From assembly GCF_041262585.1 (NCBI RefSeq), contig NZ_JBGCBZ010000016.1, forward strand, positions 62,001-126,000: DNA of 64,000 nucleotides, read 5' to 3'. Position 1 is the stretch's first letter. Every line of letters starts with the position of its first letter. The notes beneath the pieces were generated by a model. The model had not been told where the DNA came from. It ran no database searches and saw nothing but the letters and a program-made list of their open reading frames with translations. Position numbers and translations under genes: made by a program. This document shows, piece after piece, positions 1 to 7,784 of the stretch. This DNA comes from JAOEGB01 sp041262585. Its GTDB lineage: Bacteria > Actinomycetota > Actinomycetes > Streptosporangiales > Streptosporangiaceae.

Positions 1-1
1 G

Positions 2-97
2 ACCGGCACCGGCGGCTCCTCCGGGGCGTCCTACCTCTTCCGGACTCTGGCCACGCCCATGTTCCCCGATCTGTGGGCCGTCCGGAGCCGGTCGTGA
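2..97 (+). CDS. kynA: Tryptophan 2,3-dioxygenase, C-terminal end only
   Basis: Only the last 31 codons lie in the window. They read TGTGGSSGASYL followed by a FPDLWAVRS-type tail, which is how tryptophan 2,3-dioxygenases end. The enzyme is a cytosolic haem dioxygenase that opens tryptophan to N-formylkynurenine. Its TGA stop (95-97) overlaps the GTG start of the next gene (94-96), so the two are translationally coupled and the kynureninase assignment supports this one. The gene starts outside the window, so length and catalytic His cannot be checked. Confidence 0.8.
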   Translation, partial: TGTGGSSGASYLFRTLATPMFPDLWAVRSRS

Positions 98-1317
98 GCG
101 ACCAGTCGGCGCGGCTCGCGCCGCACTACTCGATGTTCCAGGTGTCGGGGCGTCTCCTGCTGACCGGCCACTCCCACCAGGCCTGGCCGGACGTCGCGCT
201 GGAGGGCCAGGTCGAGGCGTTCCACGACGCCGCCCGCGACGTGGACGACAAGTGGGGCCGCGCTCTGGCGAAGGCCGACGAGGTGAGAGCGGGTTTCCGC
301 CGGTTCCTCGGCGACCCGGCGGCCGAGCTGGCCCTGGGCGCCAACACGCACGAGCTGGTGCTGCGGTTCCTGTCCGCTCTCGACCTCCGGGCCCGTCCCC
401 GGCTGGTCACCTCCGACGGGGAGTTCCATACGCTGCGGCGGCAGCTCGGCCGCCTGGCCGAGGAGGGCGTCGAGCTCGTCCGGGTTCCCGCCGAGCCCGC
501 CGGCACGCTCGCCGAACGGCTGGCCGTGGCCGTCGACGACCGGACCGCCGCCGTCCTGGTGTCGGCGGTGCTGTTCGAGACCGCCAGGATCGTCCCGGGG
601 CTCGGCGCGCTCGCCGGAGCCTGCCGGCGGCGGGGCGCGGAGCTGCTCATCGACGCCTACCACGCACTGGGCGTCGTGCCGTTCTCGACGGCGGAGGCCG
701 AGCCGGCCTGGGTCGTCGGCGGCGGGTACAAGTATCTCCAGCTCGGCGAGGGCAACTGCTTCCTCCGGATCCCCCCGCACGCCGCGCTGCTGCGGCCGGT
801 CATCACCGGCTGGTTCTCCGAGTTCGCCGAGCTGGCCGCCGAACGACGCGACGGTGAGGTGCGCTACCCGACCGGCGAGGCCCGTTTCGCGGGGTCCACG
901 TACGACCCGACGAGCCACTACCGCGCCGCCCGCGTCTTCGGGTTCTTCTCCGAGCACGGCCTGACCCCGGAATTCCTGCGCCAGGTGTCGCTGCGCCAGG
1001 TCGGCCTGCTGGCCGGACGGTTCGACGCCCTCGACGCCCCGGAGGACCTGATCACCCGCGACCGCCGCGGCTCCCTCGGTGACTTCGGCGGCTTCCTCGC
1101 GCTCCGCACGCCGTACGCCGCGCGCCTGCGGGACGGCCTGGCCGCCCGTGGGGTCCTGACCGACAGCAGAGGCGACTACCTGCGCGTCGGCCCCGCGCCG
1201 TACCTGTCGGACGCCCAGCTCGTGTCGGCCGTCGACGCCCTCGGCGCCGAGATCGCCGAGATCCGCCAAGGTACGGAAGTCACCGCCGGCCACCACGAGC
1301 GCGATCGGGACGGCTGA
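94..1317 (+). CDS. kynU: Kynureninase (PLP-dependent, aminotransferase class V fold)
   Basis: A 407-aa enzyme that hydrolyses kynurenine to anthranilate and alanine. The PLP-binding lysine is seen as K213 in GGGYKYLQLGEG. The pyridine-N aspartate is D187 in LLIDAYHALG, and a conserved RPVITGWFSEF stretch follows. Start is taken at GTG 94 because it overlaps the TGA of the preceding dioxygenase (GTGA). An in-frame GTG at 73 would sit deep inside that gene. The pair makes a two-step tryptophan-to-anthranilate route and ends at a strong hairpin at 1377-1421. It may be plain tryptophan catabolism, or it may feed anthranilate to the neighbouring enediyne pathway; the sequence does not decide. Confidence 0.88.
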   Translation: MSDQSARLAPHYSMFQVSGRLLLTGHSHQAWPDVALEGQVEAFHDAARDVDDKWGRALAKADEVRAGFRRFLGDPAAELALGANTHELVLRFLSALDLRARPRLVTSDGEFHTLRRQLGRLAEEGVELVRVPAEPAGTLAERLAVAVDDRTAAVLVSAVLFETARIVPGLGALAGACRRRGAELLIDAYHALGVVPFSTAEAEPAWVVGGGYKYLQLGEGNCFLRIPPHAALLRPVITGWFSEFAELAAERRDGEVRYPTGEARFAGSTYDPTSHYRAARVFGFFSEHGLTPEFLRQVSLRQVGLLAGRFDALDAPEDLITRDRRGSLGDFGGFLALRTPYAARLRDGLAARGVLTDSRGDYLRVGPAPYLSDAQLVSAVDALGAEIAEIRQGTEVTAGHHERDRDG

Positions 1318-1376
1318 TCGTTCTCGGGGCGCGCTCCCGGCTCACCCGTGCTCCACCAGCCGGCGAAGCTGAGGGC

Positions 1377-1421
1377 GAGGGCCCCGGCGGCGCGTCTGGG
1401 GAGCGCGCGGCCGGGGCCCTC
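1377..1421. terminator. GC-rich hairpin between convergent kynU and TIGR03084-like gene
   Basis: A perfect 12-bp stem (1377-1388 with 1410-1421, GAGGGCCCCGGC and its complement), with further CGCG pairing in the loop. It sits between two convergent genes. No T-run is present, as is usual for bidirectional terminators in such GC-rich genomes. Confidence 0.7.
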
Positions 1422-1424
1422 GGG

Positions 1425-2228
1425 TCATCGGCCGGCGGTGGCGAACTGTCCGGGGGTACGGCCGGCACCGGCGGGGCCCCGGTAGGCCTGGGCGATGTCC
1501 AGCCAGTGGTCGGCCTCGGCGCCCGTGGCCGTGACCGCGAGATCGGCGCGGTGGCGGCGCCTGGTCACCAGCAGGCAGAAATCCGTGGCCGGGCCGGACA
1601 CCCGCTGCTCGCCGTCCTCCGGGCCGAATGCCCAGACCTCCCCCGACGGTCCGGTGATCTCGAAGCGGAACTCGGTGGCCGGCGGGGTGAGGCCCCGGGC
1701 GAGGTAGCCGAAGTCGCGGGTGAGGATCGCGAACACGACCAGGTGCTTGAGCCGGTCGGTCCGCTCCAGCTCCACCCCCAGCGCGTCGGCGATGTCCTGC
1801 CCGTGGGCGAACTGCTCCATGATCCCGGCGCAGGCGAGCACGATCGGCGGCAGCGGGTTCACCAGCCAGGGCACCACCTCGCCGGCGGGGACGGCGGCGA
1901 GGCCCTTGACCACGGTCTCCCGCTCGGCCCGCCAGCGGGCCAGCAGCACCTCGGGCGTGTCGTTCTCGTAGTCCTTCAGCGCGGCGTTCACCGCGCCGTC
2001 GAAGTTGCTCTGCGCCCCGGCGGTCAGGGCCTTGAACGCCTCCGCGTCCGTGGCCGCGGTCGCGGCAAGGCGGAAGATGAAGGCGAGATGGGCGATCTGG
2101 TGGCGAATCGTCCAGCCGGGTGCGGGAGTGGGGAGATTCCACTGCTCCGCGTCGAGACCGGCCACCAGGCGGTCGATCTGGTCGCCGTCCGTGGTCAGGT
2201 CCTTGAGCACAGCCTCCAGCTCGGTCAC
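1425..2228 (-). CDS. DinB/mycothiol-dependent maleylpyruvate isomerase-fold protein (TIGR03084-like)
   Basis: 267 aa, GTG start (2228) preceded by GAGAGGAAGAG. The N-terminal half has the four-helix DinB/MDMPI pattern (GWTIRHQIAHLAFIFRLA; later MEQFAHGQDIADALG), whose histidines normally bind a metal. The C-terminal half is a beta-rich domain typical of the TIGR03084 subfamily. Such proteins often catalyse mycothiol-dependent or metal-dependent transfers; the substrate here is unknown. It is the last gene of the five-gene operon led by the sigma factor, 12 bp after the AhpD-like gene. Its size is like one of the unassigned accessory proteins (E11 type) of nine-membered enediyne clusters, but I could not verify that. 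Confidence 0.72.
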   Translation of the reverse strand: MTELEAVLKDLTTDGDQIDRLVAGLDAEQWNLPTPAPGWTIRHQIAHLAFIFRLAATAATDAEAFKALTAGAQSNFDGAVNAALKDYENDTPEVLLARWRAERETVVKGLAAVPAGEVVPWLVNPLPPIVLACAGIMEQFAHGQDIADALGVELERTDRLKHLVVFAILTRDFGYLARGLTPPATEFRFEITGPSGEVWAFGPEDGEQRVSGPATDFCLLVTRRRHRADLAVTATGAEADHWLDIAQAYRGPAGAGRTPGQFATAGR

Positions 2229-2240
2229 GTTCTCTTCCTC

Positions 2241-3371
2241 TCATTCGGCAAGCGGGTTGTCTTCGTGCGTCGATGCCCGGCTCGGCTGAGCGACGGGGAC
2301 CCGTGACCAGCTCCCCACCTCGCGCGCCGCGGCCAGGCTCGCCCACGCGGTCAGCTCGACCAGCGCCCGGTCGCCCGGCTCGGCGCGGCGGAAGTCGTCG
2401 ATGACCGACCGGTCGACCTGGTAGGCCGCCAGCGCGGTCAGCAGGGCAAGACGGCCCGCGGGGCGCTGCGCCGCCGGCAGGACGGACACCGCGTCGGTGG
2501 CCCATCCACGGCTCGGGCCCACCGGGCGCCCGCTCCACGCGGAAAGCTCGGCGACGACGAGTTCCCTCACCGGGTCCGGCACCGAACGGCGGCCCGCCGC
2601 CTCGATCGCGGCGGCCGCCCGCGCGAAGGCCCCGGCGATGTGCGCGCCAGTTCCTGCCCCCGCGCCGGCCCACGACATGTCGCCGGGTAGCCGCGCGGCG
2701 GGCAGCAGGTCGAGGGACGCGCCGGGTGTCACGGCGCGGCGCGCGGCGGGCCGCATGAGGAGGCCGAGCAGCCGCAGGGCGGGGCCTCGGACGCCGGCCG
2801 GCACCTCGGGCGGCAGCGGGGAGTCGCCCAGGAACACGTTCACCATGCGGTTGAGGTAGTGGAAGGTGACCGCCACCGCGACCAGTTCCCCAGCCTCCCC
2901 GGGCGGCGCCGGAAGGTCCTGCCGTACGGCCGTGTCCCGGTTCGCGGCGGCGCGCGCCCATTCGGCGGTCCGCCGGACGCCGGGATCGGGGATGGCGTCG
3001 AAGCGGCCCTCGGAGATCTCGCTCGCGTGGGCTCCTCGCGCCAGGCCGCGCAGCGTCTCCCTGTGGACGTCCACGCAATATGGGCAGGCGTTGCCGATCG
3101 AGACCGTGGTGGCCACGACCTCTCTGACCGCCCTGGTGACCGAGCCCGCGGCGAGCAGCGACTCGCGCAGCATCAGCCAGGAGGCCGCCAGGGTCTCCGG
3201 AGCGGGCGAGTGCAGGATCATCGGCGGGGCGAGCATGCCGAAGTCCCGCTCCGCCTGGTCGTAGACCTCCGCGACCAGGCCCCGGGCGACGTCCGGCCGC
3301 ACCGGCGAGACGTGGCGGACCTGGGCAAGCGAGTTGCGCAGCGTCGCCTTCGTGAGCAGCGTCCCGCCCAT
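2241..3371 (-). CDS. AhpD/carboxymuconolactone decarboxylase-fold protein
   Basis: 376 aa. The clear signature is C96-P-Y-C99-V-D-V-H103, the CxxCxxxH centre of AhpD-like alkylhydroperoxidases. The long C-terminal half (residues about 180-360) looks like a degenerate second all-helical CMD domain without the cysteines. Family members act as peroxidatic or redox relay proteins. It starts at ATG 3371 with a GGGGGGA ribosome site, 12 bp after the GMC oxidoreductase stop, so it is co-transcribed. A role in redox handling of a reactive enediyne intermediate is inference from position only. Confidence 0.75.
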   Translation of the reverse strand: MGGTLLTKATLRNSLAQVRHVSPVRPDVARGLVAEVYDQAERDFGMLAPPMILHSPAPETLAASWLMLRESLLAAGSVTRAVREVVATTVSIGNACPYCVDVHRETLRGLARGAHASEISEGRFDAIPDPGVRRTAEWARAAANRDTAVRQDLPAPPGEAGELVAVAVTFHYLNRMVNVFLGDSPLPPEVPAGVRGPALRLLGLLMRPAARRAVTPGASLDLLPAARLPGDMSWAGAGAGTGAHIAGAFARAAAAIEAAGRRSVPDPVRELVVAELSAWSGRPVGPSRGWATDAVSVLPAAQRPAGRLALLTALAAYQVDRSVIDDFRRAEPGDRALVELTAWASLAAAREVGSWSRVPVAQPSRASTHEDNPLAE

Positions 3372-3383
3372 GGCCGGTCCCCC

Positions 3384-5039
3384 CTACTTCCGCATGAGGG
3401 CCGGCACCAGGGGAGCCGTCCCGCGCCGGCCGCCGGTGCCGCCGCCCGGCGCCGGCGCGCCGTACGTGACCTCGACGCCGCGCTCCCGCGCGGCCCTGAC
3501 GATTCCGGGGACGGCCCGCTCGGCGAGCGCGCAGATGGTCATCGCGGGGTTCACGGTCAGCGCCCCCGGTACGGCCGAGCCGTCGGTGACGAAGATCCCG
3601 GGGTGGCCTCTGAGCTCGTGCCGGTCGTCGAGGGCGGAGGTGTGCGGGTCGTCGCCGATGCGGCAGGACGCCAGGGGGTGGACGGTGTACGCGCCGACGA
3701 GGTCGTTGGTCCAGGGGGTCACCGTGGCGAGCCCGTCGCGTTCGAGGATGTCCTTCACCTCGGCGTCCGCCATGGCCCAGGCGGCGCGAGTGTTGGCGGT
3801 CGGGCGATACTGCAACCTGCCGACGCCGAGCATCTGCTGCGAGAGCCGGTCGGCGTTGCCGCGCTCCGGGGGCGGGCCGAAGACGCCCTCGTTGTCGTCC
3901 TCGATCATCTGGAAGATGATCAGCCACGACCGCCAGCGCTTGAGCATCTCCTTCTTCTCGACCCCGAACCACCCCGGCCCCGATCCCCCGGGGGCCGTCG
4001 CCAGGATGGTGCCGAGGCCCGGCGGGAAGTAGAGCTGCTCCAGCGAGAAGCGGGTGTATTCGGGGAGCGAGCCGTCCAGCCGGTCCCAGTTGGCGACGGT
4101 CGGCCCCTTGCCGATCTGGTTGGCGGCGTAGGCCAGGCCGTCGCCGCGCTCCAGGCCGAGCAGGTCCCGGACGCGGTCCTCGTTGAGGACGGCGGTGTTG
4201 AGCCGCTCCCCGTTCCCGGAGAAGTAACGGCCCACGGCGTGCGGCATCGGGCCGAGCGTCGGCTCGCTGCGCTGCAGGATCACGGGCGTGGCCGCGGCTC
4301 CGGCCGCGAGCACGATGATCTTGGCCTCGATCGTGCCCTCTCCGGTCGTCAGCCGGTAGTCCTCGTCGTGGACGAGCTTGTAGTGCACGCGGTAGCCGCC
4401 GTCGTCGGTCCTGGAGATGCTCTGCACCTCGTGCAGCGGCCTGATCTCCGCCCCGTGCGCGAGCGCCGCCGGCAGGTAGTTGAAGAGGAGCGACTGCTTG
4501 GCGTCGAAGCGGCAGCCGGCCATCATCCAGTTGCAGTTGACGCACTTGCTGTTGTCCACGGCGGCGGGGACCGGATTCGCCGTACGGCCGGCGTGGCGGC
4601 AGGCCGCGGCCCACAGCCCTCCGGCGTACGACACGTCCTCCCAGCCCTGGTGGGTGATCGGGATCGACTCTGCCACCCGGTCGTACCACGGGTCGAGGGT
4701 GTCGCGGGTGATGGCCGACGGCCACATGCGGCGGGCGATGCTGCCGCGGCGCTCAAACACGAACCGCGGCGCGCGCGGCATGGCGGCGAAGTAGACGACG
4801 CTGCCGCCGCCCACGCAGTTGCCGCCGAGCGTGCTCATGCCGTCGCCCACGACGAAGTCGAAGATCCGCGTGTACGACGACCCGAGCTTGTAGTCGTGCT
4901 CGAAGTCGGTGTTCGTGAGCCACGGCCCGCGTTCGAGCATCACGACCCGCGCGCCGCCGGCGGCGAGGTGGTAGGCCGCGATGGCGCCGCCGAAACCGGT
5001 TCCCACCACGAGGACATCGGTGCGCTCCGTGGTCGTCAT
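3384..5039 (-). CDS. FAD-dependent GMC (cholesterol oxidase-like) oxidoreductase, E9-like
   Basis: 551 aa. The N-terminal Rossmann motif VVGTGFGGAIAAYHLAA (about residues 10-26) and downstream LERGP bind FAD. The C-terminal VHPLASCRIGDD and NPAMTI segments carry the His/Asn pair of the GMC active site. A Cys-rich patch (DNSKCVNCNWMMAGC, about residue 165) resembles cholesterol-oxidase-type relatives. ATG start (5037-5039) overlaps the stop of the DUF5987-like gene (ATGA). Nine-membered enediyne clusters carry a GMC-type oxidoreductase usually called E9; size and context fit, and I infer equivalence. Substrate unknown. Confidence 0.82.
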   Translation of the reverse strand: MTTTERTDVLVVGTGFGGAIAAYHLAAGGARVVMLERGPWLTNTDFEHDYKLGSSYTRIFDFVVGDGMSTLGGNCVGGGSVVYFAAMPRAPRFVFERRGSIARRMWPSAITRDTLDPWYDRVAESIPITHQGWEDVSYAGGLWAAACRHAGRTANPVPAAVDNSKCVNCNWMMAGCRFDAKQSLLFNYLPAALAHGAEIRPLHEVQSISRTDDGGYRVHYKLVHDEDYRLTTGEGTIEAKIIVLAAGAAATPVILQRSEPTLGPMPHAVGRYFSGNGERLNTAVLNEDRVRDLLGLERGDGLAYAANQIGKGPTVANWDRLDGSLPEYTRFSLEQLYFPPGLGTILATAPGGSGPGWFGVEKKEMLKRWRSWLIIFQMIEDDNEGVFGPPPERGNADRLSQQMLGVGRLQYRPTANTRAAWAMADAEVKDILERDGLATVTPWTNDLVGAYTVHPLASCRIGDDPHTSALDDRHELRGHPGIFVTDGSAVPGALTVNPAMTICALAERAVPGIVRAARERGVEVTYGAPAPGGGTGGRRGTAPLVPALMRK

Positions 5040-5602
5040 GCGGGGCTCCCTGAGGGCGTCGTGTCCGGATGGAGGTCGGCCAGCGCGCGGCCGTACGTGT
5101 ATGCGGGGAAGCGCCACAGGCCGTCCGGGTCCGGCGTGGTGATGCCCATCGCGGTCAGCCCGGGGTGGCCCGCGGCGATCGCGTCCCTGGTGTGCATGTG
5201 GGCGGCCGAGTCGTAGGCCATGTTGCTGAACAGCGACAGGCTGATCCACAGCTCCTTCTCCGGGTGGCCGGGCGCGGTGAGCACCCCCACCAGGGCGCCG
5301 CGGTGCTCGAACGGCAGGGCGACGAACGGCGGCACCGACTCGTCGAGCGCCAGCCCGTGCTGGGCCGCGTAGGCCAGCGCGTGGGCGTCCAGCGCACGGG
5401 CGAAGTCGTCCAGCCCGCCGGTCAGCCCCGTCGCGTCCCACTCCAGCAACTCGATGGCCCCGGCCGCGACCGCGCCGCCTCCCGGAGCCGCGCCCGCGAC
5501 GGCCCTGTCCTCGGGATACCGCTTCTCACCAGGGATGATCGTGTCCGCGAACGCCTCGAGGGTCATCGTCCTGGCCTGCTGCTGTGGGCTTGGCGCGCGC
5601 AT
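5036..5602 (-). CDS. DUF5987-like protein, partner of the GMC oxidoreductase
   Basis: 188 aa, no membrane segment or signal peptide. It begins MRAPSPQQQARTMTLEAFADTIIPGEKR, a head like that of gluconate-dehydrogenase gamma-subunit-type proteins, and it matches what I recall as the actinobacterial DUF5987 family that sits beside GMC oxidoreductases. Start at ATG 5602 is favoured by GGTAGGGGAA upstream; longer in-frame extensions overlap the sigma factor gene. Its stop overlaps the GMC start (ATGA), which implies stoichiometric expression, perhaps as a subunit. It could correspond to the small E8 protein of enediyne clusters; this is not verified. Confidence 0.65.
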   Translation of the reverse strand: MRAPSPQQQARTMTLEAFADTIIPGEKRYPEDRAVAGAAPGGGAVAAGAIELLEWDATGLTGGLDDFARALDAHALAYAAQHGLALDESVPPFVALPFEHRGALVGVLTAPGHPEKELWISLSLFSNMAYDSAAHMHTRDAIAAGHPGLTAMGITTPDPDGLWRFPAYTYGRALADLHPDTTPSGSPA

Positions 5603-5616
5603 AGGCGTTCCCCTAC

Positions 5617-6186
5617 CTAGTTGAGCTCCGGCTCTCCACATGGTCCGGATTTCTGCTCGTCTGGTGCATCTTCTTCATTGCCGTCACCTTCCGCCTCAAG
5701 TGCCGACCTGAGCGTGGCGAGGGCGCGGACGGTCTGGCTCCGCACGGTCGAGGAACGGCTGCCCATCGCTCGGGCGGTCTCCTCGACGCTGCGGTCCTCC
5801 CAGTAGCGGAGGATGACCGCGGCGCGCTGCCGCGGCGCGAGGCCGGCCAGCGCGTCCATCAGGACCATCCGGTCGCCCAGCAGGGCGTACGGGTCGGGGT
5901 CGGGTGTCGGCTCCGGCTCGGGCGGCAGGTCGTTGAGGATCTCGCGGGACCAGCGGAGCGAGCGGCGGTCGCTGATGAGCAGCCGCGTCATGATCGTGCG
6001 TGCATACGCGGCGATCTTGTCGCGCTCCTCGATGGTGTCCCAGTGCCGATGGATCGCCATCAGGGTCCGTTGCACGAGGTCGTCCGCCTCGTACCAGTCG
6101 TCGGAGAGCTGGAATGCGGTGCGCCGCAGCGCCGGTCTGGCCTCCTTGACGAAGCGCGCGAACTCATCGCCGCATGCCTCAGCCAT
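5617..6186 (-). CDS. SigE-family ECF RNA polymerase sigma factor
   Basis: 189 aa. Region 2 reads FARFVKEARPALRRTAFQLSDDWYEADDLVQRTL, with the DDLVQ core-binding motif. Region 4 reads LAGLAPRQRAAVILRYWEDRSVEETARAMG followed by a helix-turn-helix. This is the SigE-like streptomycete ECF group. Start at ATG 6186 gives the usual length. The acidic tail after region 4 is not conserved. It is the first gene of a leftward operon, 14 bp before the DUF5987-like gene, so it probably controls that operon itself. No anti-sigma factor is adjacent. Confidence 0.85.
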   Translation of the reverse strand: MAEACGDEFARFVKEARPALRRTAFQLSDDWYEADDLVQRTLMAIHRHWDTIEERDKIAAYARTIMTRLLISDRRSLRWSREILNDLPPEPEPTPDPDPYALLGDRMVLMDALAGLAPRQRAAVILRYWEDRSVEETARAMGSRSSTVRSQTVRALATLRSALEAEGDGNEEDAPDEQKSGPCGEPELN

Positions 6187-6896
6187 CTGCTCACACTCCA
6201 AGAAGCTGACCGGATTCCAGCGAGAAGGGGCCGGACCCCCTCCGAAGCGACGTATCGACGTCGATGTGCCTTGCCAGCCACCCTCAGAATTTGCGCGCAA
6301 ATCTGCCTTCACAACCCCTACACGCCGCACACGTCCCCTTATCCGGGCCCTGTGAACCCCTATTTGGGCGCGGATCTGCTGCTCAGGGATCGGGCCGCGA
6401 ATACGCTCGCCAAATGACAGGCTCGCAGCCCCACAGGGGCAGGCCGCCCGCGAGGAGCGACCGCTACGTCGCCTTTCCGGGGCACCGGGCCGCCATGTGG
6501 AGCCCGCGTTCCGCTGCATGAAACGTGGTGTTCACCCAGCCTCTGCCCGGCCCGCGCCGCAGGCGCCCGTAGGGCCTCCCATCCGATGGCGTAAACGCCC
6601 GGAACAATGCGGCCACATGATGTCACCGGTCAATTACTCAAACAAGTTCTCGGAGAAACTTGCGGCGCAGTGCAGCGTCGACAGCATCTCGCCGCGTGTA
6701 ATCACCGAGAGAGTCAGGAAACGCGGCAAATGTCCGGATGAACATCTGTCCGGAAAACGCCACGTGACTCCTCGGAACACACGCCGACCAGGGCGATCAG
6801 GGGAACGTCGCAATCCAGGAGTAATACTGGCGCATTTGTCGTGCCCAGTCTTATTCAGGATTGCTCGGCCGACGCCTCCACTATCCGGGAGGGGTA
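6187..6896. other. Divergent intergenic region, 710 bp, without a convincing gene
   Basis: Lies between the sigma factor gene (leftward) and the AraC gene (rightward) and must hold both promoters. Short open frames across it have no family resemblance and no good ribosome sites. The part nearer the AraC gene (6600-6870) is clearly less GC-rich than the genes and contains the inverted repeat listed separately. Confidence 0.6.
6810..6864. promoter_or_regulatory. Long imperfect inverted repeat upstream of the AraC gene
   Basis: Left arm 6810-6830 starts GCAATCC and ends ACTGG. The right arm 6845-6864 is its mirror, starting CCAGT and ending GGATTGC. Both blocks pair perfectly across an 8-9-nt mismatched middle, leaving a 14-nt centre. 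It lies 33 bp before the ATG at 6897, so it could be an operator for the AraC protein or a 5-prime-leader hairpin. Confidence 0.45.
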
Positions 6897-7697
6897 ATGG
6901 ACGACGTAATCGAGCGGGCTGTCCTGCGTGTCATCGACAGCATGCACGAGAACCTCGGCGAACAGATCACCATCGACGACATGGCGCGCACGGCGATGTT
7001 CAGCAAGTTCCATTTCTCCCGCGTTTTCCAGCGGGTCACGGGGCTTTCACCTGGGCGCTTCCTGTCAGCGGTACGGCTCCGCGAGGCCAAACGGCTGCTG
7101 GCCTCGACACCGCTGAGCGTCACGAACATCAGCCATCAGGTCGGCTACTCCAGTGTCGGCACCTTCAGTTCGCGGTTCACCAGCAGCGTGGGGCTCTCTC
7201 CGAGCAGGTATCGGCAGCTCATGAGCGTCACGCCGCAGATCCTCACCGACGGCCGCCGGATTTTATCGGGGTGCCCGACGGTGACGATCAGGGGTGACAT
7301 CACCTCTCCGATGGAGGACCGGCCCGTCTTCGCGGGCCTGTTCCCCGACCAGATCCTGGAGGGCCGGCCCGCCAGCTTCACGCTGCTCAGCAGGCCCGGG
7401 CCGTACGTCCTGGAGAACGTGCCGGAGGGCCGCTGGCACCTGATCGCGCAGTCCATCGCCGCCGGCCGGGAGGACGCCATCCACTACCCGCCCGGAGACG
7501 ACGAGGCGCTCTGCATCGCGCGCTCCGGGCCCATCACGATCGGGCCGGGAGGCGGGCCGCATCTCGCCGACATCCAGCTCAAGCCGATGCGGCCGCTCGA
7601 CCCCCCGGTGCTGCTGGCGCTGCGCGACCTCCTGTCCTCGCAGGACTCGCAGGACTTCGCGGACGCCACTGCGGACGCCTGTGCGGACGCCTGCTGA
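6897..7697 (+). CDS. AraC-family transcriptional regulator
   Basis: 266 aa. The DNA-binding domain is at the N terminus (residues 5-105). It has two helix-turn-helix units: ITIDDMARTAMFSKFHFSRVF and ITNISHQVGYSS-type, ending in GLSPSRYR. The C-terminal part (about 120-266) has no recognised ligand-binding fold and ends in an Asp/Ala/Cys repeat (ADATADACADAC). ATG 6897 has GGGAGGGG upstream. It is the only rightward gene inside the leftward enediyne locus and is closed by a perfect hairpin, so it is a stand-alone regulator of one or both flanking operons. Confidence 0.85.
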   Translation: MDDVIERAVLRVIDSMHENLGEQITIDDMARTAMFSKFHFSRVFQRVTGLSPGRFLSAVRLREAKRLLASTPLSVTNISHQVGYSSVGTFSSRFTSSVGLSPSRYRQLMSVTPQILTDGRRILSGCPTVTIRGDITSPMEDRPVFAGLFPDQILEGRPASFTLLSRPGPYVLENVPEGRWHLIAQSIAAGREDAIHYPPGDDEALCIARSGPITIGPGGGPHLADIQLKPMRPLDPPVLLALRDLLSSQDSQDFADATADACADAC

Positions 7698-7711
7698 GCC
7701 CCGGCACGACA

Positions 7712-7750
7712 AGCGCCGCGGGCGGTGATTCCATCACCGCCCGCGGCGCT
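7712..7750. terminator. Perfect 18-bp hairpin, bidirectional terminator
   Basis: Arms 7712-7729 and 7733-7750 are perfectly complementary with a 3-nt loop (TCC), followed by TTTCGATAT. It lies between the convergent AraC gene and the P450 gene and separates the two enediyne operons. Confidence 0.85.
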
Positions 7751-7784
7751 TTCGATATCTGATCCGGGTGTTCCGGGGAACGTC

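Noticed and set aside
73..93. GTG 73 as start of kynureninase
   Set aside because: It lies inside the dioxygenase coding end; GTG 94 overlaps its stop and gives the normal N terminus.
5617..6519. N-terminally extended sigma factor (about 300 aa)
   Set aside because: The extra 110 residues are low-complexity and outside the family; ATG 6186 gives the normal SigE-family length.
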